NCBI GenBank assembly: GCA_012934845.2
Contig: WNNJ02002105.1
Coordinates: 124,001 to 188,000 of the forward strand
Direction of reading: 5' to 3'
DNA length: 64,000 bases
From: Pomphorhynchus laevis
Lineage: Eukaryota; Acanthocephala; Palaeacanthocephala; Echinorhynchida; Pomphorhynchidae
The notes below the pieces were generated by a model. That model saw only the letters and a program-made list of their open reading frames with translations, was not told where the DNA came from and did no database searches. The number at the start of each line of letters is the position of its first letter. Positions within the stretch are counted from its first letter, which is position 1. Below, piece after piece: positions 33,127 through 43,588 of the stretch. The position numbers and the translations under genes were made by a program.

Positions 33127-35586
33127 TCACGGCCTCAGGTCCAGCGGGATCTGAGCCCTCCAGCACATCCAACACGCCGCTCTTCGACTGAACCACCCGG
33201 GGTCTATCACCCCCCGAAGAATCCAATCTAGGCGGACTATGCGCGGTAATCGCGAGATGAGGAGCTTGAGAAACCTTAGTCTTTGCTCTGGAGGACGTCC
33301 TCTCGAAAAGAAGACTAATCCCGAGATAGCCCAAGTACCCCAGAGGCGCACTTGGGTTTTCCCATTCAACGACAGATGCTGAGCCCGTTTCAGGGCCCAC
33401 CTAGCTTTCTTCAGGATACGTTTAAGTCTATCCAGGTCAGCTTTCGCCGACCAGTTCACCGTAACAGTGAACCCCAGGTATTTTACTCGACTTGTGAAGG
33501 TAGGGAGTGGTTGATTAGTCAATATAGAAGATAGAGCTGAGAGTGCTAGTCTCTTTAATTTTTTCTTTGTCGCAGGGGTGCCATGAAAGACAACTACCTG
33601 CGATTTTGATGAATTTAAAATAAGATTGGATAGGGTCAGCTGGTCTGTTAATCTTAAAAAGAAACGGCTGATGTCCGAAGCGACATCTTTGCACCTGCGT
33701 CCAGAGAACAGGGCCGTGGTATCATCAGCGTATACCACTAGATGTTGATCACGTTTAAAATTCTTGAATAGTACAATGGAGGCAGCAAGAAATAAGATAG
33801 GAGAAAGTGGGGATCCTTGGGGCACACCTGTAATAGGGTAGAACTGACACGCATCAGGGTCGTCTTCATAGTAGAACCTCTTGGTAAACAGTAATATCTC
33901 CACCCTGTTAACAATTCTCGCAGGCAACCCGAGTGACCTGAGAGAGGAGATAACAAAGGGAATGGAAATGCGGTCAAATGCAGCAGAAAAGTCAAGGAAA
34001 ACAGCCACAGCTAGTTGATGGCTATTATCCCTACAAAACTGATGCACTTCACCTATTGCTGAATGAACCGAGCGTCCCTTGACAAACCCGTGAAAACTCG
34101 GTGGGATCAAATTACGCCTACTTAAATGGTCGCGGATTCTACGCGCAAGCGCTTTTTCGTAGATGGAGATGAGGGAGTTTTGAATCGAAATGGGACGCAG
34201 ATCTTTGGGACATGAAACCGGACTATGCTTTGGTAAGAAAATTCTACGACTAATATTGATGCCGGCTACATCGGATGGTGAGGCTAAAAGCATTGTGACG
34301 GCCACTTCTCTTCTTTGATCGGCTGTCAAAAGCTGACAGACTCGAGAAGATAGTGGAGCGACGGATTTAGAGGTGCCCGGAAGTGGCCCCCAGGAGTTAA
34401 GGATATCTGTAACAGATAAGTCCCTGCTCCTGAAGTCACCCCAAGGCGGGATTGGTTGGGGAGATTGAGTGGCTCCATAATTATGTAGGGATAGTGACTC
34501 CTTCAAAACATTATCAAGGCCTATACTACCAATCCAACCCAAAGCTCTATCCTTCCAACAGACAAACTTCTCCTTCTTGAATATCTTCCAGAAGGAAGAC
34601 TGAGAAGGGTTAAGGTGAGCGATGTTCGCCTTATCCCTGCTCAGCTGGAACCTATATCTAGTGCTCCAGTATTCATTCGAGATGGCCTGCCTGGCGGAAA
34701 CAGAGACATTGGGAAGACGTAGCATTTTAGCCAAAACCTTGAGTTTTGTTGGAGTGGGATTGTAAATATGACCTTTATAGGTAGTCGAAAGAAACGCGGT
34801 AGCTTGCGAGGAGAGGAAGGAATTAAATTCGGTCAAATTCTCATTACCAATTCTGGGGAAGAGTTGGATAGCCGCCTGAAAGAAAGCCACTCTGATGGGA
34901 TCAAAGTGAAACCTCCTTCTAAGCAACGTATCTTCCTCTATCCGCCAACGAATTAGGTCATGAGAGATGGTCTGTTTTTGGCGCGACTGCTCAGTACAGA
35001 TGGGTTTCAACAACCACATCTTATGAAGCAGTAATATGTCGAGGAGAGAATTAGTTGTTGAGCAATGAAAAGTTGGGGACGGTGGTTTGTGAATAAGGTA
35101 ATCGTTCCTGGCTCTGCGGAGTGCTGCATTAATCCAACGACCAGTTCTGTCGTTGAAGTCACCGAGTAACATGTCATAGCCACTACCCAAGATACGGTCC
35201 AGGAGATCACGGTTTTTGTGAATTTCCCCTGGCCTAATATAGATATTGGCTATGCTGATACGTTTACCATTCTTACAAAGTGAAACAGCTAAACAAGACA
35301 GGGCTGGACAAGAATAGTTTAAAAGAAGGGATGATCTTAAGGAGCATTTAACTAGGGTTAAAAGACCTTGAGATGAAGAGGCGTGAGGAGGGGTTATGTA
35401 CGGAGTGAAGTGGGTGTAAATATGCTTGGGGATAAATCGAGTAATGTCCTGGGGGATACGGATAGACCGCGTCTCCTGAAGGACTATAACATCCGCATCT
35501 CTACCAGATAGAAGGCTAAGAGCAGAAGCACCTCCCGAATTCCACTGAAGTATATTCAGTGAAAAAGGCTCTTGACTACTTTGCAT
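33127..35586 (-). CDS. ORF2 (endonuclease plus RT) of Jockey-like LINE copy D
   Basis: 819 residues without a break. Endonuclease: LNILQWNSGGASAL, VLQETRS, LLGDFNDRTGRW, SLLDILLLH and SHDLIRW. RT: CPKDLRPISIQNSLISIYEK, FHGFVKGRSVHSAIG, VFLDFSAAFDRISIPF, GVPQGSPLSPILF and YADD near residue 618. The C-terminal domain closes with WFSRRAACWMCWRAQ. No RNase H is seen. It is closely related to copy E (56.8-59.3 kb), most differences being single substitutions. Confidence 0.88.
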   Translation of the reverse strand: MQSSQEPFSLNILQWNSGGASALSLLSGRDADVIVLQETRSIRIPQDITRFIPKHIYTHFTPYITPPHASSSQGLLTLVKCSLRSSLLLNYSCPALSCLAVSLCKNGKRISIANIYIRPGEIHKNRDLLDRILGSGYDMLLGDFNDRTGRWINAALRRARNDYLIHKPPSPTFHCSTTNSLLDILLLHKMWLLKPICTEQSRQKQTISHDLIRWRIEEDTLLRRRFHFDPIRVAFFQAAIQLFPRIGNENLTEFNSFLSSQATAFLSTTYKGHIYNPTPTKLKVLAKMLRLPNVSVSARQAISNEYWSTRYRFQLSRDKANIAHLNPSQSSFWKIFKKEKFVCWKDRALGWIGSIGLDNVLKESLSLHNYGATQSPQPIPPWGDFRSRDLSVTDILNSWGPLPGTSKSVAPLSSRVCQLLTADQRREVAVTMLLASPSDVAGINISRRIFLPKHSPVSCPKDLRPISIQNSLISIYEKALARRIRDHLSRRNLIPPSFHGFVKGRSVHSAIGEVHQFCRDNSHQLAVAVFLDFSAAFDRISIPFVISSLRSLGLPARIVNRVEILLFTKRFYYEDDPDACQFYPITGVPQGSPLSPILFLAASIVLFKNFKRDQHLVVYADDTTALFSGRRCKDVASDISRFFLRLTDQLTLSNLILNSSKSQVVVFHGTPATKKKLKRLALSALSSILTNQPLPTFTSRVKYLGFTVTVNWSAKADLDRLKRILKKARWALKRAQHLSLNGKTQVRLWGTWAISGLVFFSRGRPPEQRLRFLKLLISRLPRIVRLDWILRGVIDPGWFSRRAACWMCWRAQIPLDLRP

Positions 35587-35620
35587 TGTGTTACGACAGC
35601 TGGAGTGGGATGCCTACCTC

Positions 35621-36883
35621 CTAGCAGAAACTAGGAGAGAGAAAGTTGCCCTTCTCACTCCCAGCCCTACCAGGAGAAGACACTTGCCCACCGGCATTAT
35701 CTTCATCTCCCTTTGAGGCCAACAACTCCCAGCATATATCATCTTTCTTTGCCAACTTCAAGGAAGCCAACTTTTGTTTAGAAGATGATCTCTTCTTAGA
35801 ACGGGGGGCTCTCTTTGAAGAGGTAAGAATCGTCGATGGAGGAGAACGGGACTCCTCGAATTTCGCTATCAGATGGTTCGTTAAGGCTCGAATCTCGTCT
35901 TTATATATCTGTAGTCTTGCGTCAACAATTTTGAAAATGTCGGTGTCCGACATACCATGACCGTTTGAATTGGATAAGCTGGCAGCGGCAAAGTGGGCCG
36001 GTTTGACCGGTGCCCCACAATGCCTTAATTTGTATTCTTTGAAGATAGGACATCTTCTAGACCAGGCCGGGTGCTGACCACCACAATTGGAACACAGAGG
36101 GGGGAGAGAACATTTCCCCTCATGGACTTCGGAAGAGCTGCAAACCCCACACGTATGGGGCCTAGTACAGTTCGAGGACCAGTGCCCCCAGAGGTGGCAC
36201 CCATTGCAATGGGGGTATGTTAAGTCATCAGCATCTACGATATTGAAAGAAAGATTGTACCCCAGAAAGGGGTTACATTTGCTTTTAGCCAGACATTCCG
36301 CCTGATCGACTGCGGTAGAACAGAATGCTATTGGTATAGCCTGGCCTTTCTTGCCCAGGATTGGGCGAATATTATGAATTTTGAACTCAGATGTGAGAGC
36401 AATGATATCTTCCTCCGTTGCGAAGGGCGGAAAATTATTAATTTTCAAAGTCGCCTGAATAGGCCTGTAAGTAGTTGACCCAAATTCTTTTAGGTGTGTT
36501 TCGAAAAATTCTAGGTACGATGCTGCCAGATCTGGAGAGCTGAAAGAAACCCGGATTTCGGAATCTAAATATTTTATCGAATTAAATAGAATTCTCTTCT
36601 TATAAGAGCTTGTAAACTCTCTCAGAAAAATATTGAAAAGATTCTTCCTTTCAAATGGTTGAAGAAGTCTGATTATTACCAGATTCACCACTTTAGGCAC
36701 AGGAGGGAGTTCTCCATCCGTGCTTGAGATTAAAAAATTAGACGAAATAGGACTAACCTTGTTTTCTTTGGCTTGAAAATTCGATGTTACATTAGAAATA
36801 CCTGAGTTCCGTTCCATATTAGCTTGATTTTGTAAGTTGTTTGAAGCACCGATGGTAAATTTTTGACTGCTTGACTTTTTCAT
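35621..36883 (-). CDS. ORF1 (Gag-like) protein of Jockey-like LINE copy D
   Basis: 420 residues. An RRM-like N-terminal half (VVNLVIIRLLQPFERKN, FNSIKYLDSEIRVSF) is followed by three zinc knuckles near residues 222-280: CNGCHLWGHWSSNC, CGVCSSSEVHEGKC and CSNCGGQHPAWSRRC. A lysine- and serine-rich tail follows. Three knuckles are usual for ORF1 of Jockey/I-group LINEs. It binds the element RNA and carries the RNP. The start is the first ATG of the frame, about 118 nt from the element's 5' end. Confidence 0.85.
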   Translation of the reverse strand: MKKSSSQKFTIGASNNLQNQANMERNSGISNVTSNFQAKENKVSPISSNFLISSTDGELPPVPKVVNLVIIRLLQPFERKNLFNIFLREFTSSYKKRILFNSIKYLDSEIRVSFSSPDLAASYLEFFETHLKEFGSTTYRPIQATLKINNFPPFATEEDIIALTSEFKIHNIRPILGKKGQAIPIAFCSTAVDQAECLAKSKCNPFLGYNLSFNIVDADDLTYPHCNGCHLWGHWSSNCTRPHTCGVCSSSEVHEGKCSLPPLCSNCGGQHPAWSRRCPIFKEYKLRHCGAPVKPAHFAAASLSNSNGHGMSDTDIFKIVDARLQIYKDEIRALTNHLIAKFEESRSPPSTILTSSKRAPRSKKRSSSKQKLASLKLAKKDDICWELLASKGDEDNAGGQVSSPGRAGSEKGNFLSPSFC

Positions 36884-37001
36884 ATTTTTGTGTTTTTATT
36901 TCTTCATTTTTATTGTTTTATTATGAATACATATGTTTTTTACTTTTGTTGTACATTTTTAGAGTTTTTGTTAAATTGTTGTGTTTTGTTTGCTGCGGTC
37001 C

Positions 37002-37320
37002 CTACAAACGAAAATGTTACATGAACAAATGTTAGCAACGATTTTGATTCCAGTATCAATGTGTAAACCGACAAGAAAAACTTTATTTATGTGATTTTTT
37101 TCATTTTTATGTTAATTTTCTAAAGATGCTAGTAGTTACTAGCGACATATTAAAATAATTTTTGTTGTCGTTTAACTATACCTGATAGTTCCTGGAAATG
37201 TAAAGATTCTTTATTATCAATAATAAAGATATTTTAAATAGTAAATAATAACACAAATAGTAAAATCAAACAGTATAATGTACAGTTTAATGATCAATCT
37301 TCGCCATAGACGATAAGTTC
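37002..37320. other. AT-rich flank between two Jockey-like copies, nothing recognised
   Basis: No ORF, motif or repeat that I can assign. Confidence 0.4.
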
Positions 37321-40300
37321 TATATATTGCAGAGGCGGGATCAGACCCTATTAGTAAACACAAACGCGACGCTTATCGAGTGAGTCATTCAGTGTGCCGC
37401 GTGTTTCGGGGCCCACCTAGCTCTCTTCAAAACACTATTGAATTTATTCAAGTTTGATCCTGCGGTCCAATTAACCGTAATGGTAAACCGTAGGTATTTT
37501 ACTCGATGTGTAAAGACGGGAAGTGGTTGATTATTAAAAATGGAAGAGGGAGGAGTTTAACGGTCTCCTTAGTTTTTTCTTGGTGGCAGGGGCAGCCTTA
37601 AAGACCACCAACTGCGATTTTGATGAGTTTAGTATAAGATTGGAATTGGCTAGCTAATATTTTAATCTTAAAAAGAAACGGCTGATGTCCGAGACTACAT
37701 TTTGCACTTTCGTCCGGAAATCAGAGCTGTAGTATTATCAGCGCATACCACTAGATGTTGAGTTGATCGCGTTCAAAAGCTTTGAGCAATACAATGGATG
37801 CAGCAAGAAATAAGATTAAAGACATTTGGGACAATTGAGGCACACCTGCAATATGATATAACTGACGTGCATCAGGGTCGACTTCATAGAAGAATCGTTT
37901 TGTGAACAGTAAATTCTCCACCCTGTGAACAATTCTCGCAGGCAACCCGAATAACATGAGATATTAGATAGCAAAGGGAATATATGTATAGAGTCAAAAG
38001 CGGCGGATAAATCAAATAAAACTATAACAGCAAACTGATGGCTGTGATATTGGCAAAACCGATGCACTTTAATGATTGCCGAGTGGACTGAGCGACTTTT
38101 TACAAACCAATGTAAACCTGTTGGGATTAAATTTCGCCTACTTAAATGATCGCGGATTTTACTCGCAAGCACTTTTTCGTAAATGGAGTTGAGGGAATTT
38201 TGGATCAAAATGGGCTGCAGATCTTTAGGGCATGTAACCGGTTTTTTCTTCTGTATTCATAGTTGACGGATAATTTTAATCCCGTCGATATCGGATGGTG
38301 AGGCTAAAAGCATAGTGATGACGACCTTGTTTCTCTGACTGTCTGTCAAAAGATGACATATGCGAGTGGAGAGTGGCAAATGGGTTTTGTAGGTTTTTGA
38401 ACGCGGACTTCAGGAGTTGAGGATATCCGTAACCGCAAGATCCATACTCCTGAAGCAATCCCATATAGGGATAGGTTGGAGAGAAGGGGTGCCTTTATAA
38501 TTGTAATGGAAAAGTGACTCTTTCAAAACTATAAAGATATATGTTATAGCCCGACGCTCTCTCCTTCCAGCTGACAAACTATTTTAAAATCTTCCAAAAG
38601 GAAGATTGAGATTGATTAAGGCGAGCAATGCTAGCATTATCTTTGCTCAGTTGGAGTCTATTCCTAGAGCTTTAATATTTTTTTCGAGAGAGCATATATT
38701 AAGGAAACAGATAGATTAGAGATGTAACATGTTTCCTAGGACCTTGAGTTTTGACGAAGTTGAATTGAAAATTCGACTTTTGTAGGTAGTCGAAAAATAT
38801 ACTGATAGCTTGCGAAGAGAGATAGGAATTAAATCGAGTTAAACTCTCACGACTTACAACAGGGAAGAGTCCGATACCCTCTTGAAAGAGCGCCACTCGG
38901 TCTGGATCATAGTGGAATCTCCTCCTCAGCAAAGAATTTTCCTCCAGTCACCAACGAAGTAGGTCGTGCGAGGTCGTCAGTTGTTGGCGCAGCTGTTCAG
39001 TACAGAAGCGCTTGAGCACCCACTTATCATGTAGTAGTAGAATGTCGAATATAAAATTATTTATTGAGCAAAGATAGGTAGAAGATTGTGATTTGTGTAT
39101 AAGATAATCGTCCCTAGCTCTATGGCGTGCTGCTTCAATCCAACGACCAGTTCTATCGTTAAAGTCACCAAGAATCATGTCATAGCCGCTGCCTATAATA
39201 CGATCAAGAAGGTCACATTTCTTGTGAATTTTCTCTGGTCAAATATAGATATTGGCTATACTAATGCTTTACCGTCCTTCCAAAGTGTTATAGCTAAACA
39301 AGACATGGCAGGACAATAGTAGTTTAGCAAGAGGAGTGATCTTAAGGGCATTTAACTAAGTTTATAAGACCTTAATATGAAGAATAATGATGCGGGGTTA
39401 TATACGCAGTAAATTGGGCGGTTATATGCATTTGTAAAAATCGAGTAATGTTCTGTGGAGACCCGATCGATTTTGTCTCTTGTAGAACTATTACATTTGT
39501 ATCACGATCGGATGACAAAGAGCAGGAGCACTTCTCAAATTCCACTGCATAATTTTCAGTGAAAAACGATCAACCCATTGCGATGATTTACTGGTAGGAT
39601 ACCGGCTCCACTAGTTTGAGGCAACAGTGCAGAGCTGCCCCTTCCATTACCGAAACCAATTTGGGACTCGCCGTTCCCCCCGGGCTGGTGGGAATATAAT
39701 CATATTTCATGCTGAAGCATTGATCGATATGAGTTACTTAATTTATCAGCTTCAAATTACCGCTTTTCCTGAATAATTTGATTCCCTTCTTACCATTGCT
39801 GGTTGAGGGCCTTTTGTTATAAGTTCTTACTAAAGGCAGAGGCTTAATCACCTTAATCGTAGATACCAATTGATTTTCCAAATTCTCAAAACTTTTAGTC
39901 TCTTTGCCATTTTCACCTCCATGATGACTTTAAAATCTTGATCATCTTTTTAAACGAGTTGAAGGCATCAATCATTGGGGAATCCATACATTTTAAGTTT
40001 GTTTTAATGGTATCAGAAAAGGTTGTCACTGTTGCAGAAAAAGTTTTCACTAAAAATGCCAGCTTTGATATTCTTTAAAAATCTTACATTTTTTTGAGTA
40101 TTGCAGGATAATTCAATCCGCAGTTTGAACATATGGTCTCTTTTTATTTTGGGAAACTACTGATGTGGCCTGAGTCTTTGCAAGTGCGGCATTTCGGTGC
40201 AAGATTCCAAGTTGAGCCCCAGTGCCCCTACTGATGACATTTTTGACAGTGGATGTATGTGATGTCATTAGATAAAATATGTTGTAAGTTGAGATTTGTC

Positions 40301-41000
40301 CCCAGAAAGAGGTTGTGCGCAGACAACGCCAATATATTGACGTTGTCTAATGTGGTTGTGGCAAACGCCACTGGTAGTAACGATTTATCCTTTCTTTTGA
40401 TATCCATTCGCACTGACCTGATAACGATTTATCCATTCGCACTGACCGATTCACTTCGGTCAGTGCGAATTGAATTTATTTTCCAAATTTTATTGTGATC
40501 ACTATCAAGGGATGTTTCGATTTACTTTTGCCGAGATGGCCTTATGCTCTAATGTACCAAGATATCACAGTGCTTTTTCAATGTATGATTGGGCCAGCTC
40601 GTTGGTGATAAATATAATTCTGTATATCCCAGAATAGTTTCTTGCAGAATTTGTAGATTATTCTGCCAGTATATTTCCCAACGAAGGGATTTAATAACAA
40701 TTTGAAATAATCGTCGACTTGCTGTGGAGAGCATATTCTTATCTCCACAAGGTTTGCAAGCTTTTTCACAAAGGAAGTTTAATTGAATTAAGTAAAATTC
40801 CACTAACATGTTTTGGTTCGAAGTTTATATCACTGTCGATATTGGGACGACGGTCGTCGTCCGCTGTTAAATCTCATCAAAACGTGTAATTTGAACGTAA
40901 TTGTCTGTGTCCATCCTAATTTTGTATAGATTCAGTATTTAGAGGCACCTTTAAAACTTTCCTGGATCTATATTAATATTATAAGTTTCATATTAATATG
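37320..41000 (-). mobile_element. Jockey-like LINE, decayed near-full-length copy (copy H)
   Basis: It runs parallel to copy D from the RT C-terminus (about 37400) through GLPARIVHRVENLLFTKRFF (37900), LNSIYEKVLASKIRDHLSRR (38150) and the endonuclease LGDFNDRTGRWIEAA (39150) to ORF1 traces at 39640-40810. ORF1 traces include HCQKCHQ (first zinc knuckle) and NLVEIRICSP (RRM-like start). Many stops and frame changes; much older than D. An inverted copy of its own 5' part lies at 41010-41049. Confidence 0.75.
40435..40470. repeat. Perfect fold-back hairpin, 15-bp arms, 6-nt loop
   Basis: attcgcactgaccga (40435-40449), ttcact, tcggtcagtgcgaat (40456-40470). The left arm also duplicates 40414-40427 (attcgcactgacc), so a direct and an inverted copy sit together inside the ORF1 relic of copy H. 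Confidence 0.9.
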
Positions 41001-41049
41001 AAATTAATATGTGGAGATAAGAATATGCTTTCCACAGCAAGTCGACGAT
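40710..41049. repeat. Inverted repeat of about 40 bp at the 5' junction of copy H
   Basis: atcgtcgacttgctgtgga, then gcatattcttatctccaca at 40710-40749, and the inverse at 41010-41049 with one mismatch. The spacer is about 260 bp and contains the palindrome tttcatattaatatgaaa (40986-41003). Confidence 0.85.
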
Positions 41050-41052
41050 CAT

Positions 41053-43430
41053 TTACTTTTTCTGATTGTGACGTAACTTGTAATGAGTCTTGCTGCTCAC
41101 TTTGTTGTCTATTTTTTTAATAATAAATTTATTCAATAAATTTACAAAAAAGGGGTTTCCGCAAATGGGCTTACTAGACGATTGAGCGATCAGTTGTTTA
41201 TATATACAATTGTTGCAATTGCAAAGTTCACCACCTTCTTCGTCGCGCCATCTGATTGTTTTACCAAGTTCACCACAAGTACCCACGGCTGTTCGGGCGC
41301 TTTGGTTCGCGAATTGTTTAATTTTTGATTGTGATCGCGCGCTTCTGAGGCATGCGGAGGCCGATCGGGCTATTATGAATGAGATGCGACGCTTTAAGTG
41401 TGTCACGGCATGCGCGTATTCAATAATACCCCTTTGCGCTTTTGCCGTTGCTATCCGCTTTATCAAGGCTTGCGACTCCTTTCCCATACCACCTGACGAA
41501 GAAAATATCAGCGGAATGAATTTACCGTGCTCTACTTTCGTCACCCTTTCTAGATATTTGGCATTTTTTCGCGACACATTGTAGTCAAATGCTGGATCGA
41601 CTGGCCGGCTGACGTACGACTGAGCAAAAATATTAAATACGTTGACGTCGAAGAACGTCCGCTCGAATCGCTCGTTTCCTAAGCCTAGGCAGGATATATC
41701 AAGTCGGGCACCATAATCACGACATGTTGTTGCCGTGTCGAGATGTAAGTTGTCTGGAACAGGTTGCAGCACTGGTTCAACCTCAACGTCACGACCGATT
41801 GACGCCAATTCCCTGGCAATTTCGTCCCGAACGGAGTCATGCCGAATAGATGGCAATCCACCTTTTGGACATGAAAGTCCGTGCCCCAGCGACAGTTGTT
41901 CGCCACATGGGCATGCTCTGCCGATCAGGTCTGACGGGGTTTGTCCATAGCGTGCTGAGATGGCGTCTCTGAACTCCCTTGGAGACAAGTAGAATTTTTC
42001 AGTTTTTAAGGGCAGGGCGCTTAGCCACGATGATGCGCCTTCTCTTCGAGCATGTTTGGTTGCGGTCTGGGCAACTATATCCATTTTGAGAAGGGCATCT
42101 TACAACCGTTTGTTTTGTATATTATCACGACATGTCGCTAGCTGTTTAATTTGTTTTAATTGTATGTCGCACAAAGCCTGTCCGGTAATTCCCAACTCGT
42201 AGGTGTTGCTAATTGATTGTGAGGTCGTAGTTTGAACGAGCGGTTAGGAAGGGGTCGTGAACTTCTAGACCGCCCATACCTAAAGGTGATGTCACGATTT
42301 TTTCCCATCCGTTTTCGATTGGCAATCCTGTTATGATGCTCAGGAGCTCATTATTCAATTGCTCGGATATGCCATTTAAAAGAGCATTGTAGCACTTTAT
42401 TGTTCTTGTGGTATAAATCCACTTTGCTTGTATGGCGTGTGTTAGTCCTGCATAGGCTACGTGTGGGTTGATTTTTGCGACCTCGCCTAGACGACTTAGT
42501 AATGTTGACCATGCATCCACACGTTGGCTGAGTTCCGCTGCTTCATATTCGGGTGTACCGACTGCAGATCCAAGCACCCTCATTCCGTCATAAAATATCT
42601 TTATGTCTGGTTACGGTAGCTGGTCAGCATGTAGGCGATGGTGCGATAGTATTTGCGACTTGCTTGGGTTGACAAAATAACCGTACTTTGGACCGTCTGT
42701 TGAAAGAACTTTCCATACTTCTTTGATTTTGCTTGGGCAACCAACAAAATTCGCGTCGTCGGCAAACCAAAGTTGATGCACACCTGGGACGGTCCGTCGA
42801 ATTTTGTATATTAGCGGTGAAGAGGCTAGGGAAAAGCATAGCATTGCGAATGGGTCGCCCTGCGTAAAACCCACCTCGGAAAGCAAGTTGTCGCTACCGA
42901 GTGCTAAGACTGAAGTCTTCTGGTACAGATTATGTATAACGCACGACAAAGATGGACATGTAAATTTAAGGTTATGGAGAGCGGCTTGCCTGTTGCCAGA
43001 ATTGAATGCATTTGAGGCATCGATGGAAACAAGACACGCGTCGGTGTTTGCTCTGTACAGCGATCGCAGTTTGTGCACAGCATGTTCGGCACCGCTCCGT
43101 TGTCCGGCCGCAGTTTGAAGATTTCCAGCGACGGCTTGTATATCTTCTTTGACGAGTACCAAAATTGTTTTCGAAATTATTCTCCTGGCGGTGTCACACA
43201 TGCCTATTGGTCGGATACTACCGTTGCTCTTTTTAAAGGCGATCAATCGGCAGCTCGTAAAACATTCCACGGATTTTGCTGGTACCTTTTCAGTAGAAAT
43301 CCAAACTGCAAATCGTGCTAAAGACTGTGCTAACGTCTGAGACTGAGCTCCGAAGCGGGTTAGCATATTGCGCCAGGAAGCTGAGTCGAGGCCAGACGGC
43401 CCAGCGCCACCTGGGCCGTCTGGCCTCGAC
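41053..43430 (-). mobile_element. REL-type LINE copy 2, 5'-truncated
   Basis: It starts at GAGPSGLDSASW inside the RT, where fold-back hairpins join it to copy 3. RT (43492-42611): CRLIAFKKSNGSIRPIG, QRSGAEHAVHKLRSLY, SIDASNAFNSGN, GFTQGDPFAML and LWFADDANFVG. A break near 42600 precedes the middle part (42583-42209), and another lies before the nuclease part (42084-41053). That part has PCGEQLSLGHGLSC, PSIRHDSVRDEIA, YGARLDISC and FFDVNVFN. The last two resemble a PD-(D/E)xK nuclease as in R2-type LINEs. Dead copy. Confidence 0.75.
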
Positions 43431-43588
43431 TGAGGCCAGACGTTTCCGGTCCAGTGTATCAGAGGTTTCGAGGCCAGACGGCCCAGCGCCACCTGGGCCG
43501 TCTGGCCTCGACTGAGGCCAGACGTTTCCGGTCCAGTGTATCAGAGGTTTCCGGTCCTCCTCTGGAGGACCGGAAACCTCTGATACAC
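43385..43588. repeat. GC-rich fold-back and 82-bp tandem duplication joining two REL LINEs
   Basis: Fold-back 1: 25-bp arms at 43536-43560 and 43564-43588 around a 3-nt loop, built from copy 3's RCIRGFRSS codons. Fold-back 2: 20-bp arms at 43385-43404 and 43411-43430 around a 6-nt loop, built from copy 2's GPSGLD codons. The unit with fold-back 2 is duplicated in tandem (43386-43467 and 43468-43549, period 82). Confidence 0.9.

Larger units (their letters stand above)
32990..37001 (-). mobile_element. Jockey-like LINE, apparently full length (copy D)
   Basis: Both ORFs are open and separated by 34 nt. The 5' terminus at 37001 is set by a match to copy E: both begin GGACCGCAGC on the - strand and share about 60 bp of 5' UTR, after which the similarity ends. 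The 3' UTR runs about 130 bp past ORF2. It could be active. Antisense in the POLK intron. Confidence 0.85.

Noticed and set aside
36940-37001. The stretch shared by 36946-37001 and 60575-60636 as a separate small element
   Set aside because: In both places it lies directly upstream of a Jockey-like ORF1 on the - strand and ends at the same base, so it is the LINE 5' UTR.
41210-41584. 124-codon open frame on the + strand
   Set aside because: Antisense shadow of the REL copy 2 nuclease region, which shows clear motifs on the other strand.
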